Shown piece after piece: positions 8,418 through 16,165 of a stretch of DNA of 43,335 bases (position 1 is the stretch's first letter; every line of letters begins with the position of its first letter). The DNA is from Bacteroidia bacterium (GTDB lineage: Bacteria; Bacteroidota; Bacteroidia; J057; JAIXKT01). A program made the translations under genes and the position numbers. The notes beneath the pieces were generated by a model. It was given only the letters and a program-made list of their open reading frames with translations. It made no database searches and had not been told where the DNA came from. Location of the stretch: positions 14,177 through 57,511 of the forward strand of contig JAIXKT010000007.1 of assembly GCA_026932145.1 (NCBI GenBank), given 5' to 3'.

Positions 8418-9884
8418 ATGAATGATTATATTAAATTAGGTTTAGCAGCTTGTTTAGGGGGGCTTTTGTCCGTAGGTATTTATAAAGTTACTACTCCAGA
8501 ACATAATGCTACTCAGTCTTTTGCAGAACGTCAGCGGGTTGCCTTTACAGATTATTTTAAAGATGATAAACCCCAAAATTGCCTTGATTTTACCGCAGCT
8601 TCACAGTTAGCCACACCGGGCGTAGTTCACATTAAGTCAATATCTACGGGGGGAAAATCATCTAATAAAAATGGTTTTCCCGAAGATGATCTTTTTGCAC
8701 CATTTCGGGACTTTTTTGGAGATAATCTTCCACAGCAATATGGCCCACGTGAAGGAACCGGATCCGGCGTTATTTTATCCCAAGATGGCTACGTAGTTAC
8801 TAATAATCACGTAGTTGAAAATGCAAATACCATTCAGGTTACGCTACATGATAACCGAACTTATACCGCTACTGTTATTGGCACAGATCCCTCTACCGAT
8901 TTAGCACTTCTGAAAATTAAAGAAACCGGACTTCCATACCTTAATTTTGGGGATTCCGATAAACTCGTAGTAGGAGAGTGGGTTTTGGCCGTAGGGAATC
9001 CTTTCAACTTAACTTCCACAGTAACTGCCGGAATTGTTAGCGCAAAAGGGCGCAGTATCAATATTTTAAATGATAAATTCAGAATAGAATCCTTTATTCA
9101 GACGGATGCAGCTGTTAATCCGGGTAATAGCGGCGGAGCTTTGGTGAATACTCGTGGAGAATTAGTGGGTATTAACACCGCCATTGCAACCCAAACCGGC
9201 TCGTATTCCGGATATTCCTTTGCCGTACCTTCAGCAATTGTTCAAAAAGTAGTAGATGACTTATTAAAATACGGTGAAGTGCAGCGCGGATTCTTGGGGG
9301 TAGTTATCAAAGATGTAGATGCTAAAATCGCCGAAGATAGCCACTTAAAAGAAGCAGTTGGTGTTTTTATAGAAGGTGTAAACGCCAAAAGTGCAGCAGA
9401 AGTAGCCGGCCTTGAAGTCGGAGACGTTATCATCAAAATAGGAGATGTCCGTGTAAACCGTACCTCAGAACTACAAGAACAAATTGGAAAACACCGCCCC
9501 GGCGACAAAGTAAAAGTTACCTACATTCGAGCAGGAAAAGAAAAAACAACCGAAGTAGTGCTGAAAAACAAAGCTGGAAATACCGAAGTAGTCAAAAAAG
9601 GTGAATCCGAAGCAACAGCCATCTTAGGTGCTGAATTTAAAGAACCAACAGAAGATGTTCTCAAAAAATTAGACCTAAATGCCGGCATCCAAGTATCCAA
9701 ATTACTGAATGGCAAACTCAAAGAAGCTGGCGTTCGAGAAGGATTCGTAATCACCCACATAGACAAACGGGAAGTTTATACCATAAAGGATATTGAACGT
9801 GCCATCGCCGACAAATCCGGTGGAATACTCATCGAAGGAAAATACCCAACCGGAACCAAAGCCTATTATGCAATTGGGTTCTGA
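8418..9884 (+). CDS. degP: HtrA/Deg-family periplasmic serine protease with two PDZ domains
   Basis: A 488-residue Do-like protease/chaperone acting on misfolded envelope proteins. An N-terminal hydrophobic segment (residues about 6-21) exports or anchors it. The trypsin-like domain has the triad His131 (TNNHVV), Asp161 (STDLALLKI) and Ser238 (PGNSGGALV). The first PDZ domain (about 285-375) starts at the RGFLGVVI strand and the second is at about 400-485. I start at the ATG at 8418 because the in-frame alternative at 8319 lies in the loop of the hsp20 terminator and would put 33 non-signal residues before the membrane segment. A terminator-like hairpin follows at 9908-9942, inside the next gene. 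The 3' end overlaps pbpC by 17 bases. Confidence 0.93.
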   Translation: MNDYIKLGLAACLGGLLSVGIYKVTTPEHNATQSFAERQRVAFTDYFKDDKPQNCLDFTAASQLATPGVVHIKSISTGGKSSNKNGFPEDDLFAPFRDFFGDNLPQQYGPREGTGSGVILSQDGYVVTNNHVVENANTIQVTLHDNRTYTATVIGTDPSTDLALLKIKETGLPYLNFGDSDKLVVGEWVLAVGNPFNLTSTVTAGIVSAKGRSINILNDKFRIESFIQTDAAVNPGNSGGALVNTRGELVGINTAIATQTGSYSGYSFAVPSAIVQKVVDDLLKYGEVQRGFLGVVIKDVDAKIAEDSHLKEAVGVFIEGVNAKSAAEVAGLEVGDVIIKIGDVRVNRTSELQEQIGKHRPGDKVKVTYIRAGKEKTTEVVLKNKAGNTEVVKKGESEATAILGAEFKEPTEDVLKKLDLNAGIQVSKLLNGKLKEAGVREGFVITHIDKREVYTIKDIERAIADKSGGILIEGKYPTGTKAYYAIGF

Positions 9885-12234
9885 CGCTAAAAATCTTTTT
9901 ATACTAACCAAAAACCTGATAGCAACGCTATCAGGTTTTTGGCTTTTCAAACCAATCAAGTTTTTACTATTACTTGCTATTTTAGGCGGGCTTTTAACAC
10001 TTATTTTAAACTACTTCTTCCCCGTTACTTACGTTTTACCGTATTCACGCCTTGTTTATGACCAAGATTCTGTACTGCTTCATGCCTATCTGGCTTCCGA
10101 TGATAAATGGCGTTTTGAAACCAACCTAAATGATTTATCCCCAGAATATTTAAAAGCATTATTGACCAAAGAAGATAATTTTTATTATTATCACTTGGGT
10201 GTTAATCCTTTAGCAGTTTTTCGGGCAGCATTTCATAATGTGCTAAGACAAAAGCGAATATCGGGAGCATCTACCATAACGATGCAAGTTGTGCGTTTAT
10301 TAGAGCCACGTGAACGCACCTGGAAAAATAAAATTATCGAAATGGTGCGGGCTTGGCAGTTAGAATCAATACTTTCTAAAACCGAAATATTAAAATTATA
10401 CATCAACTTAATCCCCTTTGGGGGAAATATTGAAGGAATTCGGGCAGCCAGCTTTTTTTACTTTCAGAAACACCCCAAAAACCTAAGTGTAGCACAATGG
10501 TCATTATTTACAGTTATTCCCAACCAGCCTAATTCTTTACGGTTGGGGAAAAATAACCAACGAATTAAACAAGCGCGGGATTTCTGGATGCGTTATTACC
10601 ATCAAAAAGGCTACATCCTAAAAGCCGATTTAGTCAATGCCTTAGAAGAACCCATAGAATCTTCGGCCATAAAGCGCCCAACATTTGCACCACATATAGC
10701 CCGCTTTTTAACACAAAAAAATACAAATCAATCTATTATCTATTCTACAATACAGCTAAAAGAGCAACAAAAAGTGGAGCAAATTGTTTCAAACTATAAA
10801 CGCCGCATCAGCCCTTTGATTCAAAATATAGCAGTATGTGTGTTAAATAACCAAACGCACAAAATTACTGCTTATGTAGGTTCCCATAGTTTTTTTGACC
10901 AAAACACTCAGGGTCAAGTGGATGGCGTTAGAGCATATCGTTCGCCGGGTTCTACTTTAAAGCCGTTTCTATATAGCCTCGCAATAGACGAAGGATTAAT
11001 TACGCCTCAAAAAAAACTATTAGACTTACCTTTTGAATATTTAGGATACCAGCCGGAAAACTTTGATGGTAACGTTTCCGGCTGGGTAACTGTCTCCGAA
11101 GCCTTGTCCCGTTCTTTAAATCTACCTGCCATTCGGCTTCTGGTCAGTTATGGACAAAATCGTTTTATAGAAAAATTATCTGACTGGAAGTTTAGCAAAA
11201 TAGCCAAACGAAAAAAAGACTTAGGATTATCTATAATCTTAGGGGGGTGCGAAGTGTCCCTCTTAGAGTTAGTAACCGCATATAGTACTTTTGCAAATCA
11301 AGGCTATTATTATCCGGTGATTTTTACGTCATCAGATTCTTTGGAAAAACCGAAACAGATAATTAGTTCGGGGGCAGCTTGGATCATTGCGGAGATACTC
11401 AGTGATGCAGATAGGCCAGATTTACCGATTCAATTTGGGGCAAAAACATTACCCCGCATTGCATGGAAAACGGGAACAAGTTATGGTAGAAAAGATGCTT
11501 GGGCGGTTGGCTTTACCCCCCAAATGACTGTTGGTGTTTGGCTTGGGAATTTTACCGGAGAAGGAATCGCTGATTTACAGGGAAATAGAACAGCAACGCC
11601 GCTGCTATTTGACCTCTTGATAGCACTCTCCCAACAAACATCAGGCGGCTGGTTCATCAAACCTGATGCCGTTATTTCCCAAAAAGTCTGTGCATTATCC
11701 GGCGAATCTATTAGTAATAAATGTAAAAGTTTCAAAACAACTTGGATGCTGGATAATGCTATCTCTACCAGTATTTGTCAATATGAACAGATTTTTAGGG
11801 TTTCAACAAATAGACAAATCCGCTATTGTAATGCCTGCTGTCCTACGCAGAATTTTATTTGGGATACAATTACAACTTACCCGCCGGAGCTAAATTCATG
11901 GTTATTAAGCCAGAATTTAACTATACCCAAAATTCCGATTCATAATCCTTTGTGTGGTAATATTGTAACTGAATCACCCCCAAAAATAGTTTCTCCGGCG
12001 GATAGAACTGTTTACACTGCTTTGTTTCAAGAAACGATTCAGCTAAAGGTTGCTGCGGCTCCTAAATCTACAGCAAATACGTATTTTTGGTATCTGAATA
12101 ACTTGTTTATTCGCCAAGCAGCAAGCCATGAAGAGTTTTTTATTTCTCCGCCGGTAGGTTCAAATACACTCACTTGTCAAGATGAGTTGGGAAATACAAC
12201 AACGGTTCAGTTTGAGGTAAAGGCTATAAAGTGA
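9868..12234 (+). CDS. pbpC: Penicillin-binding protein 1C (bifunctional transglycosylase/transpeptidase)
   Basis: A 788-residue class A penicillin-binding protein of the PbpC type, making peptidoglycan at the outer face of the inner membrane. A single membrane segment lies at about 30-50. The glycosyltransferase 51 domain has catalytic Glu102 (TKEDNFYYYHLG) and the block SGASTITMQ. The transpeptidase domain has Ser362 in SPGSTLKPF, the SRSLN motif and KTGTSYGRKDAW. A cysteine-containing linker leads to a C-terminal BiPBP_C domain ending GNTTTVQFEV. I chose the ATG at 9868; a TTG at 9793 would add residues that overlap the HtrA coding region. The start overlaps htrA by 17 bases and the early codons contain a strong terminator-like hairpin (9908-9942). 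Confidence 0.93.
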   Translation: MQLGSDAKNLFILTKNLIATLSGFWLFKPIKFLLLLAILGGLLTLILNYFFPVTYVLPYSRLVYDQDSVLLHAYLASDDKWRFETNLNDLSPEYLKALLTKEDNFYYYHLGVNPLAVFRAAFHNVLRQKRISGASTITMQVVRLLEPRERTWKNKIIEMVRAWQLESILSKTEILKLYINLIPFGGNIEGIRAASFFYFQKHPKNLSVAQWSLFTVIPNQPNSLRLGKNNQRIKQARDFWMRYYHQKGYILKADLVNALEEPIESSAIKRPTFAPHIARFLTQKNTNQSIIYSTIQLKEQQKVEQIVSNYKRRISPLIQNIAVCVLNNQTHKITAYVGSHSFFDQNTQGQVDGVRAYRSPGSTLKPFLYSLAIDEGLITPQKKLLDLPFEYLGYQPENFDGNVSGWVTVSEALSRSLNLPAIRLLVSYGQNRFIEKLSDWKFSKIAKRKKDLGLSIILGGCEVSLLELVTAYSTFANQGYYYPVIFTSSDSLEKPKQIISSGAAWIIAEILSDADRPDLPIQFGAKTLPRIAWKTGTSYGRKDAWAVGFTPQMTVGVWLGNFTGEGIADLQGNRTATPLLFDLLIALSQQTSGGWFIKPDAVISQKVCALSGESISNKCKSFKTTWMLDNAISTSICQYEQIFRVSTNRQIRYCNACCPTQNFIWDTITTYPPELNSWLLSQNLTIPKIPIHNPLCGNIVTESPPKIVSPADRTVYTALFQETIQLKVAAAPKSTANTYFWYLNNLFIRQAASHEEFFISPPVGSNTLTCQDELGNTTTVQFEVKAIK
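9908..9942 (+). terminator. Terminator-like hairpin after htrA, inside the pbpC reading frame
   Basis: CCAAAAACCTGATAGC (9908-9923) pairs perfectly with 9927-9942 around a three-base AAC loop. The nine-base core stem is followed directly by TTTTT and, shortly after, CTTTTC. It starts 23 bases after the htrA stop, where a terminator is expected, yet it is within codons 14-25 of pbpC. It may terminate or attenuate transcription into pbpC. Confidence 0.7.
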
Positions 12235-12248
12235 GTTTATAGCCTTTA
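12218..12248. terminator. Hairpin between convergent pbpC and the trypsin-like protease gene
   Basis: TAAAGGCTATAAA (12218-12230) pairs perfectly with 12236-12248 around a five-base loop that holds the pbpC stop codon. There is no strong T run on either side, so termination strength is uncertain. Its symmetric position between two convergent genes suggests a bidirectional role. Confidence 0.5.
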
Positions 12249-12280
12249 AAATAAGCTGATTAAATTAGCGGTATCAGGTA

Positions 12281-13495
12281 TTATCTTTTGGTCAGTTTGA
12301 TACTTAGTTCGTCATAATTACCTTTATAGATGTCTAACTCAACGTCCACGACATCTTCAAAGCCTTCGCAGGTTGCTCGGAAGAGATAATTTCCGGGTGT
12401 TATGGACGGGAACATGGTAAAAGAGCCGTCTATTCCGGATTTTGCGCCGGCTATATATTCCCATTTTCCGGATTTCATAATTCCTAATCCAACGTAAGCT
12501 CCTGAAATTGGTTTTCCGGAGTCTGAGTTTTTCACTAACCCGGTTACAAATACGGGGTCTTTGGATTTGGGGGCATTGGGCGTTTCTTTTTCTTTGGATA
12601 ATCCTGGCCCCTTATCGGTTCCCCCGAGGGAGAGTCCGCCTTTTCCGCCAGCCATATCCATTGTGCTGTTAGTCCGTGGAGGCACCCGCTTAGTAGCTTG
12701 ATACGCCTGAAAGCTAAACGTCAAGTCAGCAGGTTTCAAAATACCGATAGCTGTTCTAATGTCTTTGGCAATGTAGTACATATTGTTTATGCCTCCGATT
12801 AAGCCAATAAGTGTTTGCGGATAGTATCTGGTTGCTAATCCGATAACTTTGCCATTTTTGTCAATAACGGGGCCGCCGCTATTGCCAGGGGTAATTCTGG
12901 CATCAGTTATCACAAAGCCGGGTTTAAATCCAGAAACAATACCTTTGGTTACAAACAGGGGTGCATTAAAAACGGCCGTAATACCTCTGTCTATTTCTCC
13001 TTGGTCTGGGTATCCTAATACAAATAAGTCATTACCGGTTTTTAGTGCATCAGAGTTGCCGATTTGTATTGGAGAGAATTTTCGTGTAACGGGTTTACCA
13101 TCAGCAGTGCTAACAATACGCAGATAAGCTCCGTCAAAGTCTTCTTCTTTACTGTAATATTCTATTTTACACAAATACAACTCATAATCAGATGGGGAAG
13201 ATATTTTCCCGTTTTTGCGCATCACTTGGGCATAAATTTTTCCATAGCTCTCGTCTTCATCGCCCCATTCACTGCTCCCTACAACGTGGTGGTTCGTAAA
13301 TATAGCTCCGTCACTGGTTACAATAAACCCGGTACCACGACTTAAAGTGTTCTTTATTGAATCTACAATAACGATTTTAACAACCGAAGAATAATATTTT
13401 TCTATAATCTGCTCTAAGCTAAGTTGAGCATGCAATACAACCGGTGATAATAACTGTATAAAACTCAGTATGATAAATAGCCTTCTATAAGTCAT
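12281..13495 (-). CDS. Secreted trypsin-like serine protease with carboxypeptidase-regulatory-like C-terminal domain
   Basis: A 404-residue exported protease. Residues 1-23 form a signal peptide ending LHA. The trypsin-like domain carries a complete apparent triad: His70 (FTNHHVV), Asp121 (EDFDGAYLRI) and Ser206 (ITPGNSGGPV). There are no PDZ domains. A linker rich in Gly, Lys and Pro (about 270-315) leads to a beta-sandwich of the carboxypeptidase-regulatory-like type (VFVTGLVKNSDSGKPISGAYV onward), a frequent binding domain in Bacteroidota surface proteins. It is the last gene of a three-gene unit with the membrane protein genes at 13509 and 14059 (gaps of 13 and 4 bases). Cleavage target is unknown; a regulated envelope-signalling or processing role is inference. 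Confidence 0.85.
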   Translation of the reverse strand: MTYRRLFIILSFIQLLSPVVLHAQLSLEQIIEKYYSSVVKIVIVDSIKNTLSRGTGFIVTSDGAIFTNHHVVGSSEWGDEDESYGKIYAQVMRKNGKISSPSDYELYLCKIEYYSKEEDFDGAYLRIVSTADGKPVTRKFSPIQIGNSDALKTGNDLFVLGYPDQGEIDRGITAVFNAPLFVTKGIVSGFKPGFVITDARITPGNSGGPVIDKNGKVIGLATRYYPQTLIGLIGGINNMYYIAKDIRTAIGILKPADLTFSFQAYQATKRVPPRTNSTMDMAGGKGGLSLGGTDKGPGLSKEKETPNAPKSKDPVFVTGLVKNSDSGKPISGAYVGLGIMKSGKWEYIAGAKSGIDGSFTMFPSITPGNYLFRATCEGFEDVVDVELDIYKGNYDELSIKLTKR

Positions 13496-13508
13496 TGCGT
13501 AGAAAAAA

Positions 13509-14054
13509 TTAAAAAGAGATAGTATTTGAAATGAGCGTTAAATCGGTCAAAAAATTAGTGTGTTTATCGGCAGGTGCAATCAATGAAAGAACTACCTGCT
13601 TTCCGGATTGCTCGATAATCCAGTCGGTTCCCAAAAAAACGGTTGGTACTTGGGTGGGGTTTGCGTGTTTATCTATAAAGGAAAAATCAATTCGGGTGGA
13701 TTTTTCAAACTTACCTACTTTGGTTTGGCTAACTTTCATGGGTTTGTAATCCGAAAATACTTGGGAATTATGGATATTTTGGATAAAATCAGGGGCAAAA
13801 GTAGTATTTGAGCCGGCAGGGCTTACCACAACGTTGATTCGTACTTCGGGATCCCGTTTCAACATAAGAGAAATAGAATCTGCTCTATCTTCGGAAAGCA
13901 CAGTCCAAGTACCATAGTATTTGAAAAGGGTTTTTTCTTTAGCAAAATCTCTTTTACTTAAAGAAGCCTGATTTGAAAAATAGCCAATCAATAACATTAT
14001 GGCTGCCAACCCAACCACACCATAACTGACTGTTTTAAATAATTCTTTTATCAT
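13509..14054 (-). CDS. Membrane-anchored protein of unknown function
   Basis: I do not recognise this 181-residue protein. One membrane segment (residues about 10-27, VSYGVVGLAAIMLLIGYF) is followed by an extracytoplasmic domain of about 150 residues. That domain starts FKYYGTWTVLSEDRADSI and has alternating strands and a central KVGKFEKSTRIDFSF stretch. The overall pattern of a single N-terminal anchor and a small alpha/beta domain recalls PsbP- or Mog1-like folds, but I see no motif that supports either firmly. It lies between the PrsW-like gene (4 bases upstream) and the trypsin-like protease gene (13 bases downstream), so it is probably made with both and may be a substrate, inhibitor or adaptor of the protease. 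Confidence 0.75.
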   Translation of the reverse strand: MIKELFKTVSYGVVGLAAIMLLIGYFSNQASLSKRDFAKEKTLFKYYGTWTVLSEDRADSISLMLKRDPEVRINVVVSPAGSNTTFAPDFIQNIHNSQVFSDYKPMKVSQTKVGKFEKSTRIDFSFIDKHANPTQVPTVFLGTDWIIEQSGKQVVLSLIAPADKHTNFLTDLTLISNTISF

Positions 14055-14058
14055 AGGT

Positions 14059-14880
14059 CTATGTTCTGAAAGGGGATTTTTCTACTGTTGTTTTTAATAT
14101 AATGAATAAAAATGTGAATACCGAAACTACTAAAATCGTAGTGAATATCATGATATTCCATGCGTTATAGTCAATACCATGTAGTTTATTAGCAATGAAA
14201 ACCACAGATCCATTTAGGATGCAACTTACTAAGAACCCGATAGATAGGGTGCGTTCTGGATTTTGGGAGTTGAATTTTGCTTGACTGAAAAAGTAACCCA
14301 TTACACCGGAAAAAGCGGCTGAAATTAAGTAAAACTCAATGATTCTGATTGGAACAATATCCATATTCAATGATTCTAAGGAGTTTAGATACAGAAAGTT
14401 ATACATTGCGGCAAAGCCCAAACCGGTAGCTGCTCCATAGATAATGCCGTCTGCCGGCTCATTAAATTCTTTATGGTTGTATATTACGTGTTTTAACACT
14501 AAAAACTTTGTGAACTCCTGACAAACAGCTAATACACAAACGGCATTGATCCAAACACTTAGATTAGAGCGGTCTAAAAGTTCTGATTCTTTTTTAAAAA
14601 ATTGCTCTAATGGGTAGGCAAAGCCGCTTGCCGCAATAGCCGATAAAATAAAAACACCTATCAAAAGTTTCAATGGCTCTTTTTCATGCTCATCTTGATA
14701 ATAAAAAAAGATTAACCACAAAACGCCCGGCAATACACTAAAGAAAAACGAAAATATAATCCGAAATGGTACATTAGAAAACTCTAATATAACGTCCTTT
14801 AATGCCAAAGAAGTTAAGCCACCCAGTAAAATTAATACTAAAATTCCTAAGTAGCCTCGCTGTCCGATGAATTTTAACAT
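14059..14880 (-). CDS. PrsW-family membrane protein lacking most expected catalytic residues
   Basis: A 273-residue polytopic membrane protein with about eight hydrophobic segments. It has the landmarks of PrsW glutamic-type intramembrane proteases: YYQDEHEKEPL (61-70), CQEFTKFL (120-127), EPADGIIYGAATGLGFA (141-157) and SGVMGYFFSQAKF (191-203). PrsW cleaves the anti-sigma factor RsiW in Bacillus. Here most residues normally required appear replaced: the first Glu of EExxK is Gln121, the Glu of the EN motif is Tyr160, and the conserved His positions are Ser187 and Asn223. It therefore looks like a non-proteolytic relative. It is the first gene of the unit with 13509 and 12281, with a promoter at 14908-14939. 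Confidence 0.8.
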   Translation of the reverse strand: MLKFIGQRGYLGILVLILLGGLTSLALKDVILEFSNVPFRIIFSFFFSVLPGVLWLIFFYYQDEHEKEPLKLLIGVFILSAIAASGFAYPLEQFFKKESELLDRSNLSVWINAVCVLAVCQEFTKFLVLKHVIYNHKEFNEPADGIIYGAATGLGFAAMYNFLYLNSLESLNMDIVPIRIIEFYLISAAFSGVMGYFFSQAKFNSQNPERTLSIGFLVSCILNGSVVFIANKLHGIDYNAWNIMIFTTILVVSVFTFLFIILKTTVEKSPFRT

Positions 14881-14907
14881 ATAAGTTGTTTATAGCAGAT
14901 TTGATGC

Positions 14908-14939
14908 CAAATTTACAAGCAAGTTTCTTTAAAATCAAA
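14908..14939 (-). promoter_or_regulatory. Promoter of the PrsW-like/trypsin-like protease unit
   Basis: On the minus strand a TTTG (14936-14939) and a TAAATTTG (14908-14915) are separated by 20 bases. This matches the Bacteroidota TTTG-N19/20-TAnnTTTG promoter. The ATG follows 27 bases after the -7 box. Confidence 0.6.
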
Positions 14940-15068
14940 TAGGTATTATGAACAAAGACTTTTATTCCCAGAATAAACCGCCGGGTATCAATGAATGAAA
15001 ATAATTAGGATTTCTAAGTATTAGAAATTAAACTAAAAAAACAATATTAATATCTGATAATCAGCTTT

Positions 15069-16001
15069 TTATTCAGCTACAGGTTCTTCTATCAAATTGA
15101 TTTCAATTGCTACTTCTTGGCCTTTTTCATTTAAAGCTATTTTAAATTGAATGGTATCATTTTGCAGTAAGTCATTAAAATCAACATTTTCTACGCTAGA
15201 ATGATGGAAATATAGGTTATTAGGTGCGTATTTTATGAATCCATAGCCATTATGCAAGGATAGTATTTGGCTTGTTTTAAATTCATTGGATAGTAGTGTT
15301 GCTTGTCTGGTTATTTCGCGTTTGCGTTCTCGGTTGGCAGGCACAAATAAGCGTTCAAGGATAGGGTCATTATTTTTAAGGCCATTTTCGATTATGTCAT
15401 GCATAGCGATAGGGTAGCTTACCTCTTGCAGCAGCTCGTGCGATGTTCTGGTTGCCCTAAGTACTTCATTTTCATCTTTATATTCAAAGTCCCAAGAGAT
15501 AATCATAACCCGTGTGCTGAGTGTATTTAGTTTCCGAATTAAGGGCACATAATCACCATCAGAAGCAAGTAAGACTAAGATGTCAAATTTCTTGTAAAGT
15601 GTTAATTCAAAGGCTTCTAAAGCCAACCAAACGTCTATGCTTTTTTCCTGCCGAAAATTAAAACCGGCGTTTTTGATGGGTAAATAATGTGTAACGATTC
15701 CTTCGGACATCAAAATATCATCAAAAACACGGTCATAATATAATTGATTGTTTTTTTGTGAAGTATCTTTGGCATTTAACCTACTCTTAAAGTAGTGAGC
15801 ATCAACTATATGGCAAAATTGTTCCGTTGTATTTTCTCGTAAGGCTATTTGGTTTTTGATAAACCCATGTAAGCCTGAAATGCTGATTCTACTTTTTGAG
15901 GGATGGAAATAATAATAATAATTGCTAACATGATTGAAGTAGTTTCCATCATAAAACACGCCAATTCGGGTGAGATTTTTTGAGTTTGAGAGATTTAGCA
16001 T
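15069..16001 (-). CDS. NYN-domain (LabA/DUF88-like) nuclease fused to a cold-shock-like domain
   Basis: A 310-residue cytoplasmic protein. Residues about 11-190 form a NYN domain, a PIN-like fold of metal-dependent RNases: IGVFYDGNYF (Asp18), SIDVWLALEAFEL (Asp123) and LLASDGDYVPLIRKL (Asp148, Asp150), giving the acidic cluster expected of an active site. Residues about 247-302 look like a cold-shock/OB domain: GYGFIKY matches the RNP1-type and NLYFHHSSV the RNP2-type motif of cold-shock proteins. A linker of charged residues (210-245) joins them. The combination suggests an RNase that uses its own single-strand nucleic-acid-binding domain. The gene stands alone and has a near-palindrome (16038-16062) upstream. 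The RNA target is unknown. Confidence 0.82.
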   Translation of the reverse strand: MLNLSNSKNLTRIGVFYDGNYFNHVSNYYYYFHPSKSRISISGLHGFIKNQIALRENTTEQFCHIVDAHYFKSRLNAKDTSQKNNQLYYDRVFDDILMSEGIVTHYLPIKNAGFNFRQEKSIDVWLALEAFELTLYKKFDILVLLASDGDYVPLIRKLNTLSTRVMIISWDFEYKDENEVLRATRTSHELLQEVSYPIAMHDIIENGLKNNDPILERLFVPANRERKREITRQATLLSNEFKTSQILSLHNGYGFIKYAPNNLYFHHSSVENVDFNDLLQNDTIQFKIALNEKGQEVAIEINLIEEPVAE

Positions 16002-16037
16002 AGTTATGGTTTAAGATAGTTGAGTAAAGAGAGATTA

Positions 16038-16062
16038 TTTTAAAAGTAACTTACTTTTAAAA
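16038..16062. promoter_or_regulatory. 25-base near-palindrome upstream of the NYN gene (candidate operator)
   Basis: TTTTAAAAGTAA (16038-16049) pairs perfectly with TTACTTTTAAAA (16051-16062) around one C. It lies 37 bases upstream of the NYN start codon, about where a -33 region would be if TATCTTAA on the minus strand (at about 16012-16019) is the -7 box. The symmetry fits a dimeric repressor site; a hairpin is the alternative. Confidence 0.45.
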
Positions 16063-16165
16063 GTATTCAAAGGTAGAAAAAATATAGTTATTGGTATGAA
16101 ACTTAGGCTTGTTGGTTAAATGTAGGGATTAAACAAGCTATAAATGGCTACTAAAAAGCTGCTTT

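Noticed and set aside
9793-9867. TTG start that extends pbpC by 25 residues into htrA
   Set aside because: It would overlap htrA by 92 bases. The ATG at 9868 is close to the htrA stop and still leaves the whole membrane anchor.
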